A stretch of 64,000 nucleotides of DNA, taken from the NCBI RefSeq assembly GCF_026250525.1, contig NZ_CP111053.1, positions 1 through 64,000 of the forward strand, read 5' to 3'. Shown piece by piece: positions 1-7,885 of the stretch. Position numbers and translations under genes: made by a program. Positions within the stretch are counted from its first letter, which is position 1. Every line of letters begins with the position of its first letter. The DNA is from Chondrinema litorale (GTDB lineage: Bacteria > Bacteroidota > Bacteroidia > Cytophagales > Flammeovirgaceae). Below the pieces are notes generated by a model. That model was given only the letters and a program-made list of their open reading frames with translations, did not search any database and was not told where the DNA came from.

Positions 1-51
1 TTATAAAACAGATGGTTATAAAGTGCCCCCCCAATAAACGTAATATTAAGT

Positions 52-615
52 ATGTTAAATAAAATCAGAAATATTTTATCATTTATAACAGGTTCAGTTT
101 TTTTAATATATATATGTTATTCGATTTATCATAGTAGACCTCGTGCTAATCGTGATGTTATTAAATATGCTGAAGAAGAATTAACAAGCAAAAGTTCATA
201 TCAGAGTTTAGCAGATTATTTTGAAGACAAATCATCTCATAACTCAATTATATTCATGGAAAATATAAAACAATCTTTGAGATATAATAACCTTGATACA
301 CATAAAGAACTTCTTTTACGTGAAGAACTTGAAATGCAAGGGTACTCTGAAAAATATGTGATATCGTTAATGCAAAATGCTCAAATTTTTTGTTTAGAAA
401 TTAATTTTAATAATTATATATTATTTTGTACAGATATTAGAGGGAATAATTATAGTGATGTATATTATTTGTATTCATATAATGATATTAATAATTTAAA
501 GAAAGTTTTGAAAGATTATCAAATAGAACATACTCTAAATATACCAAAACAAAAGGATGGATGGATTTATATGCTTGATGAACATTGGGGAATAATGGTA
601 AATTTATCAAAATAA
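52..615 (+). CDS. Hypothetical membrane-anchored protein
   Basis: I do not recognise this 187-residue protein. It starts with a short basic stretch followed by one hydrophobic segment (about residues 8-25), so it is probably anchored in the membrane with the rest soluble; the rest is polar, tyrosine- and asparagine-rich and has no motif I know. Base composition is clearly more AT-rich than the metabolic genes further right, with many AT-ending codons, which together with the regulator remnant just downstream suggests an acquired segment. ATG at 52 is the only good start seen; the true upstream context is cut by the window edge. No partner gene overlaps it. Confidence 0.6.
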   Translation: MLNKIRNILSFITGSVFLIYICYSIYHSRPRANRDVIKYAEEELTSKSSYQSLADYFEDKSSHNSIIFMENIKQSLRYNNLDTHKELLLREELEMQGYSEKYVISLMQNAQIFCLEINFNNYILFCTDIRGNNYSDVYYLYSYNDINNLKKVLKDYQIEHTLNIPKQKDGWIYMLDEHWGIMVNLSK

Positions 616-638
616 TATCTAATTGTGTAGCCACACTG

Positions 639-854
639 TTATGCAGCTTTCCAATTGGTCTTAGTAAAAAAGAATAAACTTAAACTGGTCGAACGGGTCT
701 CTCTTCGACCTTTTTTTATGCTAGTTCCAGTTTTCCTGAAAGACCTCTTCAAGTTTTTAATCATCAGCATTTTATTCATCAGCCTAAAAATAGTTTGCCT
801 GTCTTCTTCCTCCAATTCCTGTATTAAGTGTATTTGGTTATTGATGCCCACTTA
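639..854 (-). pseudogene. Remnant of an XRE-type HTH regulator (C-terminal end)
   Basis: Read leftwards from about 851, the frame encodes a stretch (GINNQIHLIQELEEEDRQTI, then FRLMNKMLMIKNLK) that resembles the C-terminal helical tail of Bacteroidota XRE-family regulators, which typically reads ...LLGINxxI...QELxEEDKxTIxxLIDxMLxxKK. The helix-turn-helix part is missing: a stop codon (852-854) lies immediately upstream and the only initiator would be GTG at 851. The open frame continues to 639 through sequence that no longer looks like the family. This is therefore likely a truncated relic, not an expressed gene. The similarity is by eye only. Confidence 0.4.
687..717 (+). terminator. Rho-independent terminator
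   Basis: A 7-bp perfect stem (ggtcgaa at 687-693, ttcgacc at 704-710) is followed by seven T residues. It lies about 70 bases after the stop of the 52-615 gene and would end its transcript. Confidence 0.7.
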
Positions 855-918
855 AGCTTTATACTAGAAAAATCGAAAGCAATTTTCGAAAATACATATT
901 CACAGAAACTTGTTTTAT

Positions 919-946
919 AAGCCATTCAATTATGATTGGCTTTTTT
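919..946 (+). terminator. Weak terminator-like hairpin
   Basis: Stem aagcca (919-924) and tggctt (937-942) with a 12-base loop and a run of T to 946. It sits about 75 bases before the Crp/Fnr start, so it may isolate that gene from read-through or act as a leader hairpin. Confidence 0.45.
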
Positions 947-1021
947 CAATTAACTACCCAAACTTTTTTAACTTTAAATTGATTTTTTAGGTAGGACAAA
1001 CAATTGGCTACAAAATATATA

Positions 1022-1672
1022 ATGGATATAACTACAAAAGGTGAAATAGAAGAGCTTTTGCAAGGGCACTTCTATCAATTAACAGAGCCAAAGCTTAGAG
1101 CGCTTATAGCTGAAAATGGAGTTGTAAAAAGAGTTCGCGCAGGAGAATTACTTATGGATATCGGAGACTTTATTAAAAGTGTTCCTTTAATTACTACTGG
1201 TCTCATCAAAATTATAAGAGAAGATGAAAACGGTAATGAGATATTTCTTTACTATTTACAACCGGGAGATACTTGCGCTATGTCGCTTACTTGTTGTATG
1301 GCAAATCAGCGCAGCCACATTAAAGCTTTAGCAGTAGAAGATACAGAACTGATAAAAGTACCATCGCATTATATGGATGCTTGGATGTCTCAGTTTTCTA
1401 GTTGGAAAAGCTTTGTGATGCAAATCTACCAAAGACGTTTTCAAGAATTACTTACTACAATAGATAGCATTGCTTTCTTAAAAATGGATGAGCGCTTGCT
1501 TAAATATATAAAAGACCGAGCAGAAACCACCAACTCGAATATCATTAAAACCACGCATCAAGATATTGCCGAAAAACTTAATTCTACCCGTGTAGTAATC
1601 TCAAGATTACTCAAACAGATGGAAAAGAAAGGCATGATTAAAATGGGCAGAAACAGCATTGAGTTGTTGTGA
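1022..1672 (+). CDS. Crp/Fnr-family transcriptional regulator with cysteine cluster
   Basis: An N-terminal cyclic-nucleotide-binding-like beta-barrel (about residues 15-120) is followed by a long dimer helix and a C-terminal winged helix (recognition region THQDIAEKLNSTRVVISRLL), the standard Crp/Fnr plan at normal length (216 residues). Between the strands of the effector domain it carries three cysteines in GDTCAMSLTCCM (Cys85, Cys91, Cys92 counted from ATG 1022). That suggests a thiol, metal or Fe-S/NO sensor, though ligand identity is not shown. A TTG at 1004 would add six residues; ATG 1022 is preferred because ATG is much more common. It is monocistronic and its target genes cannot be identified here. 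Confidence 0.85.
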   Translation: MDITTKGEIEELLQGHFYQLTEPKLRALIAENGVVKRVRAGELLMDIGDFIKSVPLITTGLIKIIREDENGNEIFLYYLQPGDTCAMSLTCCMANQRSHIKALAVEDTELIKVPSHYMDAWMSQFSSWKSFVMQIYQRRFQELLTTIDSIAFLKMDERLLKYIKDRAETTNSNIIKTTHQDIAEKLNSTRVVISRLLKQMEKKGMIKMGRNSIELL

Positions 1673-1817
1673 TGAGGGTTTGAGATGAACGTGTAAATGC
1701 GAATTGAGGTAGAAACCTATTTGAAGAAGGAACTTTCCCTTCTCAAACAGGCGTATTTCTCTCACTAATATTGTATATTGTTATAATATCAATCAACAAT
1801 TTTAGTAAATATCGAAA

Positions 1818-2855
1818 ATGAGAAAACTGATCTACCTTATCCCTTTATTTTTTGCTCTTTTTGTAGCAATTCTAGCGCTAAATAAAGAAGACACACCAGA
1901 AGAAATTGCCCTAGCTCTTTTAAACTCCCTTGATGAAGAAAAGCGAAATCGGGTTCACATGTCACTCGAAGACAGTAGCAGAATGAACTGGCACTATCTG
2001 CCTTGGTCTAGTTGGGAGCGACCAGGCATTTCGCTTAAAGAAATGGATGCAAGCCAAAAAGCGATGGTTCATAAATTATTACAGTCTTACCTAAGTGAAA
2101 AAGGCTACAAAAAAGTAAAAGACATTATTAGTCTAGAAGATGTGCTGGCAGTAATAGATAACGACCCCAAGCGTCGCGATCCAGACCAATATTATTTATC
2201 GGTTTATGGCGACCCATCTACCAAAACTTTATGGGGCTATAATTTTCAAGGGCATCATATTTCACTCAACTTTACTATTGTTGATGGTAAAATGTCTTAC
2301 ACCCCAAGATTCTATGGAGCAAATCCGGCAGAAGTAAAAGCAGGTCCACGAAAAGGTTTTAGAGCCTTAAAAGCAGAAGAAGACTTGGCGATGGAACTGG
2401 TAAATTCTTTAGATAAATCTCAATCAGAAAAGGCCATATTTAAACTAGAATCTTTCTGGGATATACAAAGTACCAATCAGGCAGAGATAGAGCATCAAAT
2501 TTCTCCTTTGCATACTGGAAAAGGTTTGGCTATTAAAGATATGAATCAGAAACAGCAAAATTTACTGTTTACATTGATTGATGAGTACCTTTCTGCAATG
2601 CCAAAAAAGCTGGCAGAAAAAAGAATGGCCCAATTGAAAACAGAAGAAATAGATGAAATTAAATTTGGTTGGGCTGGTGCAACTCAATTAGGAGATGGAC
2701 ATTATTACTGTGTGCAAGGTGAGACATTTTTGATTGAGTTTGATAATACGCAAAACGATGCAAATCACATCCATACAGTTTGGAGAGATTATGACGGTGA
2801 CTGGGGTAGAGACTTAATAAAAGAGCACTACCAAAGCTCCAATCACCATCATTAA
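1818..2855 (+). CDS. DUF3500 domain protein, exported
   Basis: 345 residues with an N-terminal hydrophobic signal or anchor (residues 4-20). The body matches the DUF3500 pattern: the conserved segment around residues 150-175 (HHISLNFTIVDGK, then RFYGANPAEV) and a repeated EED-A-x-x-L-x-x-SLD motif near 195 and at the N-terminus (LALALLNSLDEEKR). DUF3500 proteins are envelope proteins of unknown function, often noted beside carbohydrate or nutrient genes. It ends with a His-rich tail (NHHH). It converges on corA with only 16 bases between stop codons and no clear hairpin. The family call is from remembered motifs; function is unknown. Confidence 0.75.
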   Translation: MRKLIYLIPLFFALFVAILALNKEDTPEEIALALLNSLDEEKRNRVHMSLEDSSRMNWHYLPWSSWERPGISLKEMDASQKAMVHKLLQSYLSEKGYKKVKDIISLEDVLAVIDNDPKRRDPDQYYLSVYGDPSTKTLWGYNFQGHHISLNFTIVDGKMSYTPRFYGANPAEVKAGPRKGFRALKAEEDLAMELVNSLDKSQSEKAIFKLESFWDIQSTNQAEIEHQISPLHTGKGLAIKDMNQKQQNLLFTLIDEYLSAMPKKLAEKRMAQLKTEEIDEIKFGWAGATQLGDGHYYCVQGETFLIEFDNTQNDANHIHTVWRDYDGDWGRDLIKEHYQSSNHHH

Positions 2856-2871
2856 TATTAGATGCAAATTG

Positions 2872-4017
2872 TTAAAACCATTTTCGCCATTTTAAGAAAC
2901 AGAACATGGCAAAACCAACAATTCCCATGAGTGTAAGTACACCGGGGTATCCCCATTTGTAATGTAGCTCAGGCATATGTTCGAAGTTCATTCCGTAGAC
3001 ACCTGCAATAAAAGTAAGCGGGATAAAGATGGCAGAAAAAATGGTTAATACCTTCATAATTTCATTCAGGTGGGTACTTAATCCGGTATGATAAATATTC
3101 AGATAATCTGAAAGTACCTCCCTGAATGTTTCAATGGTTTCTGTAGCCTGTGTGGCTATATCTAGCAAATCCTTTAAATACGGATATGTCTTCTTATGGA
3201 ATATGGGCGATTCTGATCTGATAATTTCTTTAATAAGCTCCCTTACAGGTCTTACTGCTTTCGATATAAAATGGAGCTCCTGCTTATAAGTATTAATCTT
3301 GTTGAGTAATAGCTGAGTTTGCTTTTTAAGCAACTGAATCTCCAAATCTTCAATATGCTCACCTAAATGATCGAGCAGATAAATATAATTGTCTACAATG
3401 GTATCTAGTAAGGCATAAGCAAGGTAATCGTTGCCAACATTTCTAAGTTTTCCTCTTTTTAATCTTATCCGCTCTCGCACAGCATCAAACACATCACCCT
3501 CCTTTTCCTGAAAAGTGAGCACAAAGTTTTTGTGAATTACGATACTAATTTGCTCATTAGATAGATGGTTATTATCACGGTTGATACTTAACATTTTAAG
3601 AGTCACGAAGAGATAGTTTTCGAAATCTTCAAATTTTGCTCTTTGATCTGTGTTAAGAATATCTTCTTGTAAGAGTGGGTGTATGTCGAACATCTCACCG
3701 ATTTTACCAATAAGTTCTGTTTCGTGTAAGCCATCTACATTTATCCAACTTACAGTATTGCTATTTTTATAGTCATCCAGTTTATCGATCTCATCCAGAG
3801 TTAATTCTTTCTCGTCAAAGTGCTCGTTGGTGTAATCGATAATCCGAACTTTGGGTTTATTCATCTTTCGGTTACCAATAAAAACCAGTGAGCCCGGAGC
3901 AAGCCCTTTGTTTACCGATCTATTTTTGCTATTAAAAACACCTATAAAGCTGTTTAGTCTGGGAGGTCTAATTTTCTTTGTTGTATTCTGAATAGTTTTA
4001 CTAATACTGTTCGCCAT
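2872..4017 (-). CDS. corA: CorA magnesium/cobalt transporter
   Basis: CorA forms pentameric inner-membrane channels for Mg2+ (and Co2+, Ni2+). This 381-residue protein has the large N-terminal cytoplasmic alpha/beta funnel domain, a long coiled stalk (about 200-310), and two C-terminal membrane helices. The signature Tyr-Gly-Met-Asn is at 341-344, immediately followed by a loop (FEHMPELHYKWGYPG) in the usual acidic-aromatic position. The basic tail KWRKWF after the last helix is also typical. Length is near the long-CorA class. It is monocistronic, with a long AT-rich upstream region shared divergently with the cold-shock gene. Confidence 0.95.
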   Translation of the reverse strand: MANSISKTIQNTTKKIRPPRLNSFIGVFNSKNRSVNKGLAPGSLVFIGNRKMNKPKVRIIDYTNEHFDEKELTLDEIDKLDDYKNSNTVSWINVDGLHETELIGKIGEMFDIHPLLQEDILNTDQRAKFEDFENYLFVTLKMLSINRDNNHLSNEQISIVIHKNFVLTFQEKEGDVFDAVRERIRLKRGKLRNVGNDYLAYALLDTIVDNYIYLLDHLGEHIEDLEIQLLKKQTQLLLNKINTYKQELHFISKAVRPVRELIKEIIRSESPIFHKKTYPYLKDLLDIATQATETIETFREVLSDYLNIYHTGLSTHLNEIMKVLTIFSAIFIPLTFIAGVYGMNFEHMPELHYKWGYPGVLTLMGIVGFAMFCFLKWRKWF

Positions 4018-4593
4018 TTGTGTTTAGATAATTTCTTATATTTTGATAACAAGCTTAATTAATTCTTCCAAATATTCAATATAGAATTTAACAGAATTTA
4101 CATTTTATGTTTAGCTATATTAATTACACAGTTTTACTTAAACTGTTTTAAGTTTTTGTTTCGGTTAAAAGAATGAATAAATAGAGGTTTGGATACAACG
4201 TAATTTCAAAACTTAAAAAAGTACAATAATTTTAATATGGAATTGAATAGCTGAATTAGAAAAAAAAATATTTTTTTTTAAAATCTTAATTTTTAAATAG
4301 TTCCATGTAAATATTCTTTTGCGAAATTATAGTTGATGCTATTTATGATAGAAAATGTATTTATTTATGGGTAAAAAGAAGGGTATATTGTGTTTTTGCA
4401 ATTGAATATTTGGAATAGCATTAGCTTTAAGAAAAATTTGAATTCGTAAAAAAGTCTAATAAAATATTTCTTTAATCCTGTAAATCATAAAAAAAAAAAA
4501 CACTTTCAAATATTTTTATCAAAAACTTTACTTTCCTCATCTTTTTCACATACCTTAGTGTCATATTACAATTTATTACAGTTTTTTTTTATC
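4018..4593. other. AT-rich divergent intergenic region (corA / cold-shock gene)
   Basis: 576 bases with no credible open frame. It is extremely AT-rich with several long A or T runs (for example around 4260-4280 and 4489-4500). A minus-strand TAATTTCG box at about 4323-4330 is one mismatch from the Bacteroidota -7 consensus TAnnTTTG and could serve corA with a long leader. The last 100 bases probably form the leader of the cold-shock mRNA. I see no operator palindromes or RNA gene. Confidence 0.5.
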
Positions 4594-4785
4594 ATGAAAG
4601 AAGGAAAAGTTAAGTTTTTTAATGAATCAAAAGGATTCGGTTTTATCAAAGATTCTGAATCTGACAAAGAGTATTTCGTTCACGTATCTGGTTTAGTTGA
4701 CGACATCAGAGAGAATGATGACGTTACTTTCGAATTAGTGGAAGGAAGAAAAGGATTAAATGCTATTAATGTTAAGCTTGCATAA
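4594..4785 (+). CDS. Cold-shock protein (CspA family)
   Basis: Single cold-shock (OB-fold) domain of 63 residues, the usual length. Both nucleic-acid-binding motifs are recognisable: RNP1-like KGFGFI (around residues 14-19) and RNP2-like YFVHV (around 29-33). The protein binds single-stranded RNA/DNA and acts as an RNA chaperone. The ATG at 4594 begins the canonical MKEGKVKFFN; an upstream in-frame start would add 12 residues (SYYNLLQFFFI-type) that are not part of the fold, so it is rejected. A strong terminator follows, so it is monocistronic. A poly-T tract directly precedes the start codon. Confidence 0.95.
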   Translation: MKEGKVKFFNESKGFGFIKDSESDKEYFVHVSGLVDDIRENDDVTFELVEGRKGLNAINVKLA

Positions 4786-4818
4786 GATAATAATTAATAT
4801 ATATAATTAATTCTAGGT

Positions 4819-4846
4819 AAGCCCCTTTTGATAAAAGGGGCTTTTT
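4819..4846 (+). terminator. Strong Rho-independent terminator of the cold-shock gene
   Basis: An 11-bp perfect stem (aagcccctttt 4819-4829; aaaaggggctt 4833-4843) with a three-base loop, followed by more T residues. Confidence 0.9.
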
Positions 4847-5006
4847 CTTTGTCTATACATTAAAATATCCATTCAGAATTTTTGCCCCTCCCTCAAAATA
4901 GGATGTTTTTAAATTAATTTATAAATTAAAGTTCGATAAGAACTAACCATTTTTTGAAAACAACCATTCATAGTTCATCCTGAGTTTTCTTAAATTAAAT
5001 TGATTT

Positions 5007-6212
5007 ATGGAATTAACCTATTCCCAAAAAGTTGACAGGAGTATAGTTTCATCTTCTGTATGGCAAATGCCTTGGTTTATTTATTCGGCACTAATAGCAA
5101 CAACAAGTATTATCACAGGTTTAATCTGGGATATTTCTTGGCACCTAAGCATAGGTAGAGATGGTTTATTTTCTCCACCTCACTTACTGATCTACCTTGG
5201 TGGTTTACTGGCAGGAATTGGAGGCGGTTATCTGATGATAAAAACTACTTTTTTTGGAACCCAACAAGAGAAAGAAAAAGCTGTTTGGTTTTGGGGTTTT
5301 CGCTCACCATTAAGTGCCTTGTTTTTGGTTTGGGGAGCTTTGGCTATGCTCACCTCAGCTCCTTTTGACGATTGGTGGCACAATGCTTATGGTTTAGATG
5401 TTGAAATACTTAGCCCTCCACATACATTGCTAGCCATGGGAATGATTATGGTTCAGCTCGGTTCTGTAATTCAATTGCTTTCTTATCAAAACTCAATTAA
5501 AAACTATCAAACCGAAAATGGCTTAATCGCAGAAAAAAAGCTAAAACTAGTTCAAACGATGTATGTATACACAGTTGGTATGCTTATAGCCATCGTTGGA
5601 ACAATACTTTCAGAATATTTATCTCCTAATCATAGCCACGCTTCTATATTTTATATAGTTGGTGGAGCAGCTTATCCGCTTTTTTTAATTTCGGCTGGCA
5701 GAGCTTCGGGATTAAAAATGCCGATAACTACAGCGGCCTTGTTTTACATGGCGGTTCAATTATTCATGATTTGGTTATTGCCACTTTTCCCTGCAACACC
5801 AAAGTTGGGACCTGTAGTAAATCCAATTACCCATTACGTTCCTTACGAATTTCCTCATTTATTAATTATACCCGCGGTATTACTCGATCTATTTAGAAAT
5901 AAGTTTGAGCTAAAAAATGATTGGCTCAATGCAGTATGTATGGGAGCTATTTTCTTTGTTAGTTTTTTGGCTATACAATGGAATTTTGGAGCTTTTCTTT
6001 TGAGCGATTATGCAAAAAACTGGATGTTTATTGGAGATGCTGTAGCTTATAACTGGAATCCAGACTGGAAGTACAGAAACGAGTTTTATCCTTGGTTAGA
6101 AACTGGAACAGCCAGTTTGCTTAAAGGCTTAGCTTGGGCATTACTAATTACCATGCTTTCAACAAGAATTGGTTTATGGTGGGGCAACTGGATGAAAGCA
6201 GTAAAAAGATAA
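5007..6212 (+). CDS. Multipass membrane protein with duplicated D-xx-WH...SPPH motif
   Basis: 401 residues with roughly ten hydrophobic segments; a polytopic inner-membrane protein. I do not recognise an experimentally characterised family. Two segments repeat the same pattern about 80 residues apart: Asp42-x-x-Trp45-His46...Gly50-x-Asp52...SPPH (56-59), and Asp121-x-x-Trp124-His125...Gly129-x-Asp131...SPPH (136-139). Paired His/Asp clusters at helix ends suggest metal, heme or quinone binding, but this is inference. The stop is three bases before the ATG of the next gene, so the two are almost certainly cotranscribed and work together. They converge on an RND efflux operon. Confidence 0.8.
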   Translation: MELTYSQKVDRSIVSSSVWQMPWFIYSALIATTSIITGLIWDISWHLSIGRDGLFSPPHLLIYLGGLLAGIGGGYLMIKTTFFGTQQEKEKAVWFWGFRSPLSALFLVWGALAMLTSAPFDDWWHNAYGLDVEILSPPHTLLAMGMIMVQLGSVIQLLSYQNSIKNYQTENGLIAEKKLKLVQTMYVYTVGMLIAIVGTILSEYLSPNHSHASIFYIVGGAAYPLFLISAGRASGLKMPITTAALFYMAVQLFMIWLLPLFPATPKLGPVVNPITHYVPYEFPHLLIIPAVLLDLFRNKFELKNDWLNAVCMGAIFFVSFLAIQWNFGAFLLSDYAKNWMFIGDAVAYNWNPDWKYRNEFYPWLETGTASLLKGLAWALLITMLSTRIGLWWGNWMKAVKR

Positions 6213-6215
6213 AAT

Positions 6216-7832
6216 ATGAAAATAAATAAGATAAAAAGTCTCATTTCTCTAGGTATACTATTTACAATATTGCTGTTTTGCTCGGCACATGTTGGTAGTC
6301 CTAATATTGTATTTGAAGGCAGTGCAGGTGCTTATAAATTATTGGTGAATATTCAACCACCAGAGGTTGTTCCTGGTTTGGCTCAAGTTTCTGTGAGAAT
6401 TCCAGAAGGAGAGATTAATCAGGTAAGTATGCAAACAGTATATTTTCGCTATGGAGATGAAAATGCACCCGAACCAGATATTGCTACTCAAGTCGCTGGC
6501 GACGAGACCTTATTTGCCGGAGAATTATGGTTAATGTCTAATGGTTCTTCTAGTGTAAAAATTACTGTCGATGGAATGCAAGGCAGAGGTACTACAGTAA
6601 TTCCTGTACCTGCTTTGGCTACTGCTCAATTAGAACTGGATGAAAATACAGGTGTAATTTTAGTGATACTTGGTTTAATTCTTTTTATCGGAGGAGCAAC
6701 CATTGTGGGGACAAGTGCTGGCGAAGCTACACTTACACCAGGTGAAAAAATCAACAAGAAAAGAAAAGGAAAGGCAATTGGGGTAGGAGTATCTATGTTA
6801 TTTGTACTTTCTGGGCTCATATATTTGGGGAAAATGTGGTGGCAAAGTGAAGAGGATTATTACAAAAACAGTATGTATAAGCCGATTCAGCTTTCGGCTG
6901 AAGTGAATCAAATTCGAGATGATCAGATGCTAAGATTGCACTTGGGTGATGAAGGAAGGTTTGATAGAGTACCTGGCGATTTAATTCCAGACCATGGTAA
7001 GTTGGTGCATTTGTTTATGATGAGCGATGTAGATTACGATAATTTTGCTCACCTCCATCCTGTAAAGTATGATTCGGTTACTTATGATGTTAATTTACCA
7101 GAAATGCCAGAAGGCAAATATCATTTGTTTGCAGATATAGTTCACCAAAGTGGCTTGAATGAAACACTGGTTACATCGGTAGATATTGAGGCTGGCAACA
7201 TGCAAACAGCTTCTATTATTCCAGTTTCAAACTCTTTAGATATAGATAGCATACCAGCATCAGATAGTGACGATTCTTATTATCATTTCGAAACCCCTGA
7301 AAATTTTACTCAGAATACTGTGGCTGGTTATAAAATGAAATGGGTAAGAGATAAAGAAAAAGTTTATAAAGCAGGACAGATAGAATCTTTAAAGTTTGAA
7401 CTTACAGATGAAAATGGTTTGCCAGTCGTGCTCGAACCATATTTGGGAATGTTAGGGCATTCAGCCATTGTAAAAAAAGATGCTTCTGTTTTTATTCATC
7501 TTCACCCTGTGGGAACTATCTCAATGGCAGCTCAAGAAATGTTGGCAAATAGAATAAGCGATGATATAACCCTTTGTGTTGTGCTTGATTCTAACAACTA
7601 CGACATGAGCAAACTACAAAATCTTAATCCGAACCAGATTACTACCATGAGTACCGAGATACTAAAAATGATGGATGAGAAAGGCTTATCAAATCAAGTT
7701 TCTTTTCCATATGCTTTTCCAAATGCTGGTGAGTATAGAATCTGGGTGCAGGTAAAAGTAAAAAATGAAGTGATAACGGCAGGCTTCGATGTGCATGTAA
7801 CAGAAGATGAAGAGATGCTTGCAAAGCAATAA
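6216..7832 (+). CDS. Membrane-anchored periplasmic protein with two HLHP motifs
   Basis: 538 residues. An N-terminal signal/anchor (about 8-24) precedes an Ig-like beta domain (about 30-135; resembles the YtkA/FixH-type fold by eye), two membrane helices (about 147-167 and 187-205), then a long periplasmic region. That region has a repeated beta-domain architecture in which two His-Leu-His-Pro motifs occur (279-282 and 428-431), with nearby PDHGKLVHLF (258-267) and LGMLGHSA (410-417). The histidine/methionine pattern suggests metal (copper-like) binding; no ligand is proven. Coupled to the preceding gene (3-base gap). The second beta domain ends with a typical GEYRIWVQVK strand. Confidence 0.8.
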   Translation: MKINKIKSLISLGILFTILLFCSAHVGSPNIVFEGSAGAYKLLVNIQPPEVVPGLAQVSVRIPEGEINQVSMQTVYFRYGDENAPEPDIATQVAGDETLFAGELWLMSNGSSSVKITVDGMQGRGTTVIPVPALATAQLELDENTGVILVILGLILFIGGATIVGTSAGEATLTPGEKINKKRKGKAIGVGVSMLFVLSGLIYLGKMWWQSEEDYYKNSMYKPIQLSAEVNQIRDDQMLRLHLGDEGRFDRVPGDLIPDHGKLVHLFMMSDVDYDNFAHLHPVKYDSVTYDVNLPEMPEGKYHLFADIVHQSGLNETLVTSVDIEAGNMQTASIIPVSNSLDIDSIPASDSDDSYYHFETPENFTQNTVAGYKMKWVRDKEKVYKAGQIESLKFELTDENGLPVVLEPYLGMLGHSAIVKKDASVFIHLHPVGTISMAAQEMLANRISDDITLCVVLDSNNYDMSKLQNLNPNQITTMSTEILKMMDEKGLSNQVSFPYAFPNAGEYRIWVQVKVKNEVITAGFDVHVTEDEEMLAKQ

Positions 7833-7835
7833 AAA

Positions 7836-7857
7836 AAGCTCACCGAGAGGTGAGCTT
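7836..7857 (-). terminator. Hairpin terminator between convergent genes
   Basis: Perfect 9-bp stem (aagctcacc 7836-7844; ggtgagctt 7849-7857) with a GAGA tetraloop. Its A-run at 7831-7837 becomes a U-tract on the minus strand, so it mainly ends the RND operon; the few T on the plus side may also stop the 5007-7832 transcript. Confidence 0.85.
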
Positions 7858-7885
7858 CTTATCATGAAATAGGAAAGAAAATTAA

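Noticed and set aside
655..855. Plus-strand 66-residue frame opposite the XRE relic
   Set aside because: It runs through a terminator hairpin and is the antisense of the relic frame; no gene-like features.
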